A DNA stretch of 64,000 bases from Owenia fusiformis (lineage: Eukaryota; Annelida; Polychaeta; Sabellida; Oweniidae), in the NCBI GenBank assembly GCA_903813345.2, contig CAIIXF020000007.1:5771730-5835729 (forward strand), given 5' to 3'. Below the pieces are notes generated by a model that worked only from the letters and a program-made list of their open reading frames with translations, made no database searches and had not been told where the DNA came from. The position numbers were made by a program, and so were the translations under genes. The stretch's first letter is position 1, and each line of letters starts with the position of its first letter. Below are positions 11,301 to 20,917 of the stretch, one piece after another.

Positions 11301-14300
11301 AGAATGTTTATGTTGAATTTAGCTAAGACACACAGTATACAATTGTTGACCTCTCCAGAGGTCAACCGGCAAAATTGTATACCGAGACTGTAAACCGAGA
11401 AACTACTGTTGACAGAGACCGAAGGTCGAGGTCAACAGTGTTTCAAGGTTTACAGTCGAGGTATATGATTTTGACGGGTTGACCGAATGGAGAGGTCTAC
11501 AATTGTTTTGTTAGTCAGAAGAAACTAATAATATTATACGACAGTCATCAATCATGGCTTCATTTCACAATCTTTTCTACGAACCACGCCAGCAATAATT
11601 TTTAAGAAAATCTGAAGACAGTGGAAGCTAAACTCTCTGTTTTCGGCACATAACTGCGTACTCACTTGTAAATTAATGTTAATTTTGCGTTTCTATTTGT
11701 ATTGTTGCTATACTCGTCGTGTAGAAAAGTCAAAATATCACTTTCATCAACGTGTACAAAATGTCCGACTACCATGTTTTTTTCTGTAAACATTGTGACG
11801 TCATATTTCCCATAATTCACAAGTGTAGTACAGTAACATATGCGGTCAATAATATGATATCCCATGATGCACAAGTGAGGTACAGGCAAAAATGTTGACC
11901 GCTAATTGACCAATCAGATGCGAGTATTTACACTGAGGTACTAACAATGATAAATATCGCACCTCTATTGAAAAAATTAATATGGCCGCCAAGTATTTTT
12001 GCTAAGTACCCAATTATACAGGGTGTTAAAAAACGCAACCCAAAGAAATCACTATATCTTGGAAAATACTGATGCAATTATGTTCATTTTTTCAGGAAAG
12101 AAAGAAGAGACTGTGTATGTATAGCTCCTGTAGTTGGTTAGTTATAAAACGTGATGCCTTAGACACCCGCTCAAAAGACATTAGAATTGGAAAGATACAA
12201 AAAACGCAGTCAGGGGTAACTGCCACAGCAATAAAACCGAATAACTTTCTAATCATAGTGTTTTAGCACTTCAAATTTGGCACAAATCATCAACATTCAA
12301 AGTATGGTAAATCTGTAGAGTGAAATCAAAATCACTCCAGGGACTTTACAGATATGGTCGAAATGCGTTCAAGACGCAGTCAAACGCCCTGGTTCAGGCA
12401 TACTTAAGAAGGCATTTTGACCATGACTCTAAAGTCCCTAAGGTGATTTTGATGAAACTCCACCAATTCACCACACATTGAATGAGGATAATTTGTGCCA
12501 AATCTGAAGTGCCAAACCACTATGGTTAGAAAGTTATTCAGTTTTATTGCTGTGGCAGTCACCTTTGACTGCGTTTTTTTGTATCTTCCTAATACTAATG
12601 TATTTTGATGTGTGTGCAGGTGCAGGTGTCCAAGGCTTCATGTTTTACAAGTAAATAACTACAGGACATCTACATGCACAGTCTCTTCTTTCTTTCCTGA
12701 AAAAATGAGTGCAATTGGATAAGTATCTTCCAAGATATAGCGGTTTCTTTGGGTTGCGTTTTTTTTGAACACCCTGTATTTAGCATTAGTCTGAATTTTG
12801 ATGATTTGACAGACGCACAGGACGACAACTATATCACTTGAAAAAGTGTAATAAAAAGAAATTCTCTAGTGAACTTACTTTTTATTAAACATCCCATCTT
12901 AAAGGCAGAATCAGATCTATAGGGGGTGACAAAATTACAACCAACGTGCATAATTGACCTAGCAATCTATTCCTTACAATATCAAATACAATATCTCCCA
13001 AAAGATTCACAATATGTTTTGAATTGGTGAAGTTATTAATGATTCAAAGTGCAAAAATGGGTGAAAAATGTTTAAATTCTCCAAAATAATAAGAATGGTA
13101 ACCATTCTTATAGAAAAATAATACATTATTGTAAAAATCTTTCGTTTTCCTTGAATAAAGTATGCACTTTTGTGATTTTTAGAAAATAGACATGGCAAGG
13201 AATGACCTGAGCCGAAAATATTCTAAAATTGAAACAATTTTTTGTTTAGCCTGCTCGCTATCTCTGATTCTCTCTTTAAGATAACATAAAGTGATATCCG
13301 AGTAATGTGTTTTCAGGTGTTTCAAATAAATACCATAGTAACCTGCTGACGATTTGATGAAATAAAATTTTTAAATTCCGACCCAAAGCTTGAAAATTAC
13401 TTCACAGTAAACTACATAAAAAGTACATAAATCTATGGCGCCGGTGCCTGGCTTAAATATTTAAAGTATCGAATATAAAAGGCAGAATCAGATCTATAGG
13501 GAGTGACAAAATTGCAAGCAACATGTTTAGTTTGAAATTTCAAAATCAGTCGAAACATGTGTATATGCATTTGATTTTTTGGCCCTTACAACCGTAATCA
13601 AAAATAAGACCGCCCCTCCCCTCTCTCTCTTACGTGATAAATCTTTGGTGAACGAGGTTCAGAACTTGTATCGATGACATAAACTCGATCACTCTTAAGA
13701 CTTGGCATGATCAGTTTTGATCTACTTTTTGATGGATCATTGAAGCAACTTGAGCAGGCATTCCAACCAGTGTGATGTAATTCATCTCCTACATAGGGCA
13801 TAGGAAGTCTATGGATCACCTAGAAAACAATAAAATACTGCATGAAAGATAATATCAACGGTGATTCTACGGCCAAAACAAACTGGAGACGCTGTACGGA
13901 GACCGCAAGGCGAGCCTACTATGGCTGTCGCAGCATTCACTGACTTATTGGGAACAACGGTCGACGTACAAACGTAATAGAGGCGTTAGTCATGGCTTCA
14001 AATTAAAAACATACAAAAAGTGATCATAATAATTAACCAGATTGATTACCCAATAGTGTTATACAGTATACAGAAACTTGGAGATTATTGAATTAAAAGA
14101 AATATCATTTTCCACGGAGGCATGCTCTGACTCAAAAATGTCAATTAGAATAGGTAGATATGACATATTAATGATAATTTATCACTCGTGAAATCGATAA
14201 AATAATATATAAAAAGATGTTTTATTTTCTGATATTTGTGTAAACGATGGCGTAATATTACAGTACTTCCATTTACTAGTGTAATTATTATATAATATTA

Positions 14301-14703
14301 TGAAGGAAAAAATATAATCAGCATAATATACTCTATTATATAGTAATTAATATAATATAATTAGAAATAAGTGAGATGCAAAAATATTATTTGTACATAT
14401 AAACATTTACCAAATCTAGGGCCCGCGGTTATTATTTCTTAAACAATCTAATCCTCATTCATTATCCTAAACAGAAAATATTACATTGATCAAGCAGTTT
14501 TAAACTAGGCTATTCACAAATGGAATTTACCTTGCTATAAGAAGGTGAGTTTGGATCAACATCAACAGTGGCCAGGTAGTCGGGCTTTTTATCATGAGGA
14601 GTGTTGCGGTAGATACATGGCAGGTATACAATCTCTTCTCTCTTACCATTGAGGTAGGCATCCATTGGTGTCTTGTATCCAGGTCCATGACCACTGCAAC
14701 AAT
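8159..14703 (-). CDS. SELENBP1-like copy A, exons 2-6 only (partial tandem duplicate)
   Basis: Five exons are 8159-8340, 8771-8947, 11149-11269, 13634-13819 and 14531-14703 (exons 6 to 2). All have AG/GT borders and the same phases and lengths as copy B. They encode the N-terminal half of a selenium-binding protein 1 / methanethiol oxidase, including GHGPGYKTP, the CSSC motif, HTSHCLANG and [15 protein letters not shown]. No stop or frameshift is present. Exon 1 and exons 7-11 are not recognisable in 1-20.7 kb, although intron 1 sequence is shared with copy B to about 18 kb. It may be a pseudogene, or its 3' exons may lie beyond position 1 in a very large intron. Exon 5 differs from copy B at 11 of 58 residues, the other exons at only 1-3 each. 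Confidence 0.88.
8440..8660. repeat. Imperfect tandem duplication in copy A intron 5
   Basis: ATCTCCTGTGTCAT...TCAATCATTTCAGAT occurs at about 8448-8510 and again at about 8573-8650. Copy B carries one related segment at about 29150-29200. Confidence 0.65.
8771..8947 (-). CDS. SELENBP1 copy A exon 5 (divergent)
   Basis: Encodes [14 protein letters not shown] through GFDPADVAK plus one base. The acceptor TTTACAG|GAGG is the first of a series of near-identical acceptor copies repeated upstream in the intron. The family-typical Trp in STEW is Phe here (STEF). Confidence 0.95.
8925..9280. repeat. Minisatellite built from the exon 5 splice acceptor (copy A, part 1)
   Basis: On the minus strand each unit of about 50 bp reads TTTACAG-GAGGATTCATCC-TGATTGAT followed by AGAGGATTTTAAATGACA. 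The first unit is the true acceptor plus the first bases of exon 5; about six degenerate copies follow in the intron. Confidence 0.88.
9282..9430. repeat. Palindromic hairpin element
   Basis: The arms ATTATCCTATA, CAGGATATTGGGATTATCC and GGCCAATATAATATATTT are matched in reverse order on the other side. The GC-rich centre is CCCGAGGGCCGCAGGTCCCG. It interrupts the acceptor minisatellite. Confidence 0.88.
9700..9790. repeat. Small GC-looped hairpin GGGCAGATATA
   Basis: GGGCAGATATACTATATCTGCCCGC is followed by CTCGGAGCGGGACGTAAAGC and another ATATCTGCCCGC. It is of the same style as the palindromes at 3030, 9282 and 33440. Confidence 0.75.
9840..10130. repeat. Splice-acceptor minisatellite (copy A, part 2)
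   Basis: Units of the same type as at 8925-9280 resume after the inserted hairpins. Five or six degenerate copies carry AATCCTCCTGTAAA or close variants on the plus strand. Confidence 0.82.
10494..10765. mobile_element. Single arm of the CACTGGTG foldback family
   Basis: Starts CACTGGTGATCCGCTCGA and runs through AAGACAACAGAATCGTCGAT and TTACATAAACGG, in the same order as the left arm of 6914-7446. The second arm is absent, so this copy is truncated. Confidence 0.82.
10855..11055. mobile_element. 3' end fragment of the GGAC-tract element family
   Basis: Contains GGTGGCCATTTTGAAATGAG, a degraded ACGGACGAACGA tract, then CTCCATATCCCTCACAAACT and GTTCAATGGGATAAT. The order is the same as in the fuller copies ending at 32244, 39010 and 54208. 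Confidence 0.72.
11149..11269 (-). CDS. SELENBP1 copy A exon 4
   Basis: Encodes [15 protein letters not shown] through LGDPNGNAR plus one base. It differs from copy B only at Arg/Ser after IVEP. Confidence 0.95.
11335..11510. repeat. Palindromic hairpin GTTGACC/GGTTGACC
   Basis: ACAATTGTTGACCTCTCC, GGTCAACC, ATTGTATACC and CTGTAAACC on the left pair with GGTTTACAG, GGTATATGAT, GGGTTGACC and GGAGAGGTCTACAATTG on the right. The loop contains GAGACCGAAGGTCGAGG. Confidence 0.85.
12019..12776. mobile_element. MITE with CAGGGTG ends and TA duplication
   Basis: The terminal inverted repeats exceed 100 bp (CAGGGTGTT...ACGCAACCCAAAGAAA, then TTTTTTCAGGAAAGAAAGAA). The inverted homology continues towards the centre near 12395, so the element is nearly one long palindrome. 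TA flanks both ends (12017-12018, 12777-12778). This fits a Tc1/mariner-type non-autonomous element. It sits in intron 3 of copy A. Confidence 0.88.
12900..13530. repeat. Dispersed direct repeat in copy A intron 3
   Basis: AAAGGCAGAATCAGATCTAT followed by AGGGGGTGACAAAATTAC occurs at about 12901 and again at about 13479. Nothing coding lies between the copies. Confidence 0.7.
13634..13819 (-). CDS. SELENBP1 copy A exon 3
   Basis: 62 codons, [16 protein letters not shown] through [10 protein letters not shown], with the CSSC motif in [11 protein letters not shown]. The donor CAC|GTAAGA runs into a CT-rich tract. Confidence 0.96.
13865..13980. mobile_element. Fragment related to the insert in element B
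   Basis: GACGCTGTACGGAGACCGCAAGGCGAGCCTAC and CGGTCGACGTAC resemble the right end of the 16005-16498 element (ACGGAGGCCGCAAGGCGAGC, GCGGTCGACGCACG). Confidence 0.6.
13981..14530. other. Copy A intron 2, AT-rich
   Basis: ATTGATTACCCAATA near 14045 matches copy B intron 2 at about 36058, so the intron is shared by descent. The rest is AT-rich sequence with no feature seen. Confidence 0.6.
14531..14703 (-). CDS. SELENBP1 copy A exon 2
   Basis: Begins with two bases of a split codon, then [16 protein letters not shown] through [11 protein letters not shown]. The acceptor TTTTTTCAG|AT is intact, so the exon could be spliced if an exon 1 existed. Confidence 0.95.
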
Positions 14704-14903
14704 CTGAAAAAATACATGGCACATACTGTATTGGACAATATATGATTTTAATTTAGTTGGGGCTATTTTGATCACAATCAATTTTGTTTTAAAGCCAAGC
14801 CTCTCAATAGGTGATGTAGGTTCGAACCGATCGAACCTATTTAGCGAATCTAAAGAATCACCTTAGCAAACCTAAATTCTGGAAATATTTAGAGTTGCCT
14901 TAT

Positions 14904-16682
14904 CACGGTGTTATAGCATGACGGTTACGTCAAGGCGATTTGCAAAATTTTGCGGTAACGATAACAAAAAATGGCGGATGGGAAAGACAACATGTCCTCT
15001 TTCTCGCCTGTAGGCAAGATGCACAGATAAGAATTCCTTTTCAACTAGTTCCATTCGGTGACGTATATATGGATGGTTATAAAGACTGGGTCAAATCTGC
15101 CAGGTGGTTACTACAAGCAGAATAAAAGCTGTAAACTTACCGACTAAGATATCCTCGCTCATAATTTTTAGTCCATTCTCGTGTTTTCTCAGTATATGTG
15201 CCTCAGAGGCACTCAAACTATCAACTTAAGTAAACTGTGTATTAACAAGCCATAAAATGACAAATCTAGATCAGGCACGTGGTGTATATTGTAGATAATA
15301 AGGTTTCAAACGCAATGTCGTTAGGCGACTATGTATGAATTCTATGGACGGTAACGTTTTGTATTAGTTGTAGTTGTAGATATTTAGCGGACGGTTACGT
15401 GCATGTACACCTTTCAAGTCAAGGTTGCTAGTTCTGATAGCCCCTTTCTATGTCATTGTTATAATGGGTAAGCAATGGAATATTGAATCGCTTATATTTG
15501 TTTTCAGGACTCGCAAGAGACGCTCTTGTTTGAGCCTCTATAGGGCAAAGAAAAATTGTGTCTTGCTTTATTCATGAAACCAATGAAAGTCAAAAAGATA
15601 GCAATGAAGAGGCAAAAGAAGAATTAGCATCAAGTACCGATGAATATGACAAAATTAATAACAATGAATCGGGGATACATATTTGAACGAGGTTCGCGTA
15701 ACCGTCCATCAATTTTTTGCGTAATCCCAAATTCAAAATACATTATTATGGCTTCAGTAGAACATATTAGGTGGTTTCCAATGCTCAAATGGCTTTTTAT
15801 GATCGTATGTAGGTTACATCTACATACCCCGAGGTCGTTAGGCAATGTAGTATAATGTAGACCTTGCCCTAACGACAAAAGTAAACAAATTACTAAATTT
15901 TGTGTAGTTTTGAATTTCAAACCCAACAGTTTTTCGCTTATTTCATGTTATCCCCGGGCATCAATTTGCAATTGCAAAGACTACGTTCAAAATATACATT
16001 ACTAACACCCCAGTCACATTTCCCACGGCCGCAGTGCGGTCTATCATTTCTGCGGCCAGTAGCTTTTCTACGCTCGCCGAAGAATTTCTGCGCTCTCATA
16101 CCCTTGCAGTCACATTTCCCACGGCAGCCGCACGGTGAATTTTAAATTTCTGTTGATAAATAATACTTTTTTTTCATTTTATTTACATCAGGACAATTTA
16201 TAAATGTTATTCATAGTGCTAGGATGTAATATCAAATGAAAAGTGATCGTGAAACATTGACAAATAATGATTCAATCTTGTTGAGCCAGTTGATTTCTAC
16301 GGGGACCTCAGAAATGAACAAATATTATAACTCCGAGTAATAATTTCTACGGCGACCCTGCGGCCTGTAAAAAACTGGATACGCCATACGGAGGCCGCAA
16401 GGCGAGCGTAGTTTTCCTACGACCGCCGCAGAAATACACTGATTTAATTGATCTGCGGTCGACGCACGCCCTCCGTACGACAATGAGACTGGGGTTTACA
16501 TGCATCACCGAATGCGATGCTTACATAAATCGTTCATCCTTCCATTGATACACAGTAGTAGAAAATAATGCACCAACCTTAGTTTTCTGTTCCATCGCGG
16601 CCATTTTATTGGAAAAATCATTGAACGTAGCCGTCCAACCTCGTTTTCAGAGGTGGCGTAACCGTCATGCTATAGCAGGGTG
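14904..16682. mobile_element. TIR element B, CACGGTG end, 5-bp TSD
   Basis: The left end is CACGGTGTTATAGCATGACGG. The right end is CCGTCATGCTATAGCAGGGTG, whose last seven bases have mutated away from CACCGTG. CTTAT flanks both sides (14899-14903, 16683-16687). The interior is nearly the same as element C but longer, with another element inserted at about 16005-16498. No transposase frame is seen. Confidence 0.9.
16005..16498. mobile_element. ACCCCAGTC-ended element nested in element B
   Basis: The left end ACCCCAGTCACATTTCCCAC and the right end GACTGGGGT are inverted. Element C lacks this block between ATACATTACT and ATCACCGAATGCG, which marks it as an insertion. It is GC-rich, with repeated CGGCCGC / GCGGCC motifs. 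Confidence 0.78.
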
Positions 16683-16683
16683 C

Positions 16684-16820
16684 TTATGCCTTGGTCACAT
16701 TTGCTCCGATTTTCACTACGGTTCATGGCCGATTGAGTATTATCTTCAAAACTGAATACAATTTTAGACAAAATACTCAATCGGCCGGGCGATGAATCGG
16801 GGCAAATGTAACCCAAGGAT
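16684..16820. mobile_element. Hairpin MITE CCTTGGTCACATTTGC, copy 1
   Basis: ATGCCTTGGTCACATTTGCT and GATTGAGTATT on the left pair with AATACTCAATC and GGCAAATGTAACCCAAGG on the right. It directly abuts the right target duplication of element B. Confidence 0.82.
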
Positions 16821-16832
16821 AAGTTGACCACC

Positions 16833-17239
16833 TAATGCCTTGGTCACATATGTTCCAGTTTTCACGACGGCGCCCGGCCAATTGTAATTGAGAATTTTGT
16901 TCAAAATTGAATACAATTTCATATACGTAAAGAAAACAAAGTGTATAAAATATGTTGATTCTCTAATAAATAGATGAATAAAGCAGTTTCATGTGAGATT
17001 AACTTTGCTTGTGCAAATACTTGTAATCAAATTAAAACTGAATTATGTAGTGTGCCTTGATTTTATTAGTCAATAAAACATTTTATATGTGTCTGGTCAT
17101 GCCTGGGTCACATTTGCTCCGATCCATCGCCCGGCCGGCCGATTGAGTGTTTTGTTCAATATTGTATTCAGTTTTGAACAAAATAACCAATCGCCCGGGC
17201 GCCGTAGTGAAAATCGGAGCAAATGTGACCAAGGCATTA
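16833..17239. mobile_element. Hairpin MITE CCTTGGTCACATTTGC, copies 2 and 3
   Basis: The outer ends are TAATGCCTTGGTCACAT and ATGTGACCAAGGCATTA. A second full hairpin (17096-17239) starts with CATGCCTGGGTCACATTTGC. The 16920-17095 segment between them is unrelated and looks inserted. GC-rich GCCCGGCC motifs recur in all copies. Confidence 0.78.
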
Positions 17240-17514
17240 TGCAAAACAGGCATCATCAGCTGTCGAGTAAAACTACTTTACCAAAAGCAAATTCCATAAT
17301 GAGGCGGTTACCTGAACCATGGACTTTCAATTAGTGATTTTGTATCTTTTAAGTGACCATCCTCCTAAGCAGGTATCCAGAATCCGTACCTCCTTCTTCC
17401 GGGGGTAAAAAGAAAGAATATATTCTGGATTTTGAAGCCCTGTGATCGGAGGATGTTAAGCGACATGGTAGAGAATATTTTGCAATGTGTGAAGAGGTTA
17501 AGCCAAAGATTCAA

Positions 17515-17605
17515 TGCATTTGTGGAATGACCATTCCTTTCAGGCGTTGTTTCCTAAAGTTATTTGAAAACAACACCTTCAAATGGTCATTCCACATGAC
17601 ACTGA
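17515..17605. repeat. Short inverted repeat TGTGGAATGACCATT
   Basis: TGTGGAATGACCATTCCTTT and GTTGTTTTC-like arms pair with AAAACAAC and AAATGGTCATTCCACA around a loop near 17565. Confidence 0.7.
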
Positions 17606-17739
17606 GTCCAGGGCTTAAATCCTTAGATAATATAATTAGGCTACAAGTATTGTAGAATTTCATGCAAAAGTCCAAATATGTATGTAAATTAAATGCATCA
17701 GGAAATTAAACTATATCGATATTGAAAGCCCATGATCTA

Positions 17740-17990
17740 ATATTTTAAATATCCCTGCACCTACCTTTCTCTACAGTTCCCATTACTGAAGTTAATCCTT
17801 GTGAATACCCTCTTAAAATTTGCAATGATAACCCAGATCCTCAAGCTTCAACATCTGCATAAAGACTAGTTGGAGGCATGTTATGTCAACAAATAGTTTT
17901 CAGCAACTGCAAAACTATTCACAGACACAGGGTGGCCCAAAAGAGCTGATCCTAAATACGCTCAAATAATTCACGAAACACATTATTTTT
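17740..17990. other. Copy A intron 1 remnant, homologous to copy B
   Basis: CCATTACTGAA.TTAATCC, GATAA.CCAGA.CCTCAA.C and CTAGTTGGAGGCA match copy B at 38098-39015 in the same order. Copy A lacks the element that copy B has at 38197-39005, so this is the empty site. No exon 1 like that at 40604-40682 was found from here to 20.7 kb. Confidence 0.7.
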
Positions 17991-18874
17991 ATGTCAGCTG
18001 TACGGTTCATTTAAATAAGAACTATAGAAATAATTATATGTTCATGATGTGAAGTATCAACTCATCAACAATAATGCATACTAGATAAAGTATTCAGTCT
18101 CAAATGATGTGGGACAGACAGAATCAAGTCTCGAAGTCCATAAGCATATCCAAGGGTCAACATCCATCCCCAAATCCGACGCTGTGAAAAATTCTCGTTT
18201 TCTCGATCCTCGTACACTAAGACTCTGGGTGTCAGCCCGAAAACATGAACAATAAGTGAAAAAGACATATTTCCTGACTGAACGAAAGCGCAAAAAAATT
18301 CAAACAGTAATAGCCGTCACTTTGGCTGGAAATGAGAAGATTAGATTTTCATCAGGCGGCCATTTTTGGATTTACAAGGCATTCGTCGTCTATGTAACAA
18401 AAAGCAGGTGGTGACATTTTCAAATTTTGTATGTAAATGCCCTTTGATGCTGTTCGGTGCACCGTTTTGGTGTACCTAAATTGCTAAAACCATAGGAAAT
18501 ATTGCATCATTTTTATCCTGAGGCAGAATCTAATTTGTAATTGTCAGTAGTTTTGAAACGATAATACCCCTATGTTCTTAAAACTGGTAGTAGAGTATTC
18601 GTGTCTCATTTGCAAAGTCTACGCCCATGATGTGATGCCATATATCAAATGATTTCTTGAGTAGAGGTCTTATGATGACCACAAGCCGACATATTTCTAA
18701 CATCTGACATTTCTTCATATCCATAATAATGTACGATATGTACGGGTATAATTGTTACATTTTGACGCAACCATAAGTACACATGCATCGTGCTCCTTCC
18801 TCAGAATAACTTGCTTGGGGCGTTAGACCATGATGTGTTTCGAAACGTCAATACTAAAAAGGTAAATAGCTTGT

Positions 18875-19055
18875 ATTCGCGAATGCAACTAACCCCTGTC
18901 GGCTCCCAGATTAACCTACTATTTTATGGGTAACTCATTTAAATATGAATAGTACCTACCACTATTCTAATCATATTTAAATGAGTTGGTCATAAAATAG
19001 TAAGTTAACCCGGTAGCCGACTGGCGTTAGTTGCATTCGCGAATGCAAGGTTAGT
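18875..19055. repeat. Foldback element with GCATTCGCGAATGC ends
   Basis: ATTCGCGAATGCAACTAAC and TCATTTAAATATGA-type arms pair with TCATATTTAAATGAGTT and GCGTTAGTTGCATTCGCGAA. TAACCTACTATTTTATG pairs with CATAAAATAGTAAGTTA. The terminal GCATTCGCGAATGC is itself palindromic. Confidence 0.85.
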
Positions 19056-19059
19056 TTCG

Positions 19060-20580
19060 TCAAAAAGTAAGAATTATGGATATAAATGTAACCTACATAT
19101 TGGAACCTATACATGACGATAAAACTATATCTTAATCTATTTAAACAACATTCAGTTACCGTTGTAATTATCTTAATCTTTTTAAACAACATATCTTTAT
19201 TCTGTGTTGTTATTCCCAATGGAAAGTGTGCCTGGTAAAGTTAAGCATTTTGCGTTGGCCTTCCTTAGATTCGGAATTCATATATTGACATGCAAAACCA
19301 ATACACAAAGGTTGAAAACGCTTTAAATAAGCTAATGGAATGTTTTGTGATTCAAATATTGAACAAATACACTTTCATTCCCACGGTCTGACTTATTCGA
19401 ATGGTTATAAAAATTGTATGTGGATCTCTTTGCAAAATTCCACACACCCTGTACTAAAGAAATCAATATTTGCTCAATGTTTCTGCGTTTAAACAGGGCA
19501 AATATTTGTTGATATTTATGTTATAGAGTACAGTAAAACTTGTGTATAGAGAACATTTTTTGCCAAGAAAAATCTTTAACGTAAGTATGTGACAATTCTA
19601 ACAATATCACCTCCAATGAATTTTGAGAATGGATGGATTTGGGATATTTGCGAAGAATGAAACGAATTAGGTAGACATGACACATGCAAGCTACAAGTAT
19701 ATTGACTTATTAACAAATGCTATCACCTGTTAGCTGGTAGAAGAAACACTAGAGCAGAGCTCCGGTATGGGGGATTTTTGACATGCTATTTTAAATTGCC
19801 ATGCAGAATATTTACTTGATCTTTTTTATACTTTTACAGCTTGCTTAATGATACTCTCAGGCTAATTTATACAAATTCTCAGTGAATTTGGTTAATCAGT
19901 CGCCGAGGAAATACTTGGCAAAATGTGTCTCATTTTTTGGGACACACTCTTGAATATGAGAATGTCATAATTTTGACTGGCGGATTTTCGGACATGAAAT
20001 CACAATTACGATAATGCACGGTATTTTGTAACTTTCAATTTTGACCAAAGTTACTATGCTTGGGGAAATTTAGAATGTCACTCGACTTTTTGGTTTTGAT
20101 TTTGAAGTCATGTCTGCACTTCGAATTCGTAGTTCAAAATCAATTCTGTAGCAATTTGACACCACCTCCTAATTTGGCCCTGTGACATTTTATTGTTTTT
20201 TCAAAACATATTCTCTCAAAATCAGGAAATAGGGTGATAAGCAGGGAAATTTTGTAGGGAATTTCAGTCACAAAAAACAAATTGCTACTGAAGCCTAGTT
20301 TAAACAAATTGGTTCCTTAACTGTATTGGCAGAATTGGCAAAATTAAATCCATTTAATCAAATTCTAGATTTCATACATGTTCAGAATTCACAATTTATT
20401 TGAATATTCCATAATATTCCATTTGATACAATTTCTACATGCCTCTGATCCTAAGCAAGCGTATTAAAGCATTATTATAATTTAATAGTTATCACTATCT
20501 ATTAAATGTTTCTATTTTACATACATATGTATAAACCAGAACACAAGTAGGCATTTTGTGTTTTTGATCTTGTACCGGTA
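19060..20580. other. Intergenic, no gene seen
   Basis: AT-rich sequence between the copy A region and the 3' end of SELENBP1 copy B. A CAGTAAAACTTGTG word near 19531 resembles the end of the mariner-like element at 47452, but no partner end is seen. Confidence 0.5.
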
Positions 20581-20586
20581 TTTATT
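20581..20586 (-). promoter_or_regulatory. Candidate polyadenylation signal of SELENBP1 copy B
   Basis: AATAAA on the minus strand, about 163 bases after the stop codon at 20749. It is the nearest canonical hexamer noticed downstream. Confidence 0.4.
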
Positions 20587-20748
20587 AATGTTTTTTTGAA
20601 AGAAGATCATTTCTTATTGTTTTAATTGACTTTCACCCTGTATATTATGTATATCAGTTTCATTGAACAAGCGTGTCCAGTCCCCAGTGGTCACTATATA
20701 GTTGTCAGCAGTATAACAAATGTTTAAATGTCACTTTGAATTGCGTAG

Positions 20749-20917
20749 TTACTCATCCAGCCATATATCTGAACTGCAGTCTCCTCCTGGGTAGCGGATC
20801 TCATGAGCAAGCACAGCGCCCTCTGGCTCAAGTCCAAAGTCCACGAAGAAGTTACGGTTCAACTTCAAGCCACCTGTGTCTGTGTTTACATCAATTTGCA
20901 TCATCACAGAACCTTTC
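20749..20917 (-). CDS. SELENBP1: SELENBP1 copy B exon 11 with stop
   Basis: Encodes [19 protein letters not shown] through [13 protein letters not shown] and TAA. The family usually ends at IWI or IWL, so two residues are added. Confidence 0.95.

Noticed and set aside
14800-14880. tRNA-like GGTTCGAACC word
   Set aside because: GTTCGAACC and CGATCGAACC are inverted copies without a cloverleaf or A-box spacing.
18065-18293. Overlapping minus-strand frames of 67 and 70 codons
   Set aside because: No recognisable motif and no splice context; they were examined as a possible exon 1 of SELENBP1 copy A but do not resemble it or end at a donor in the right phase.
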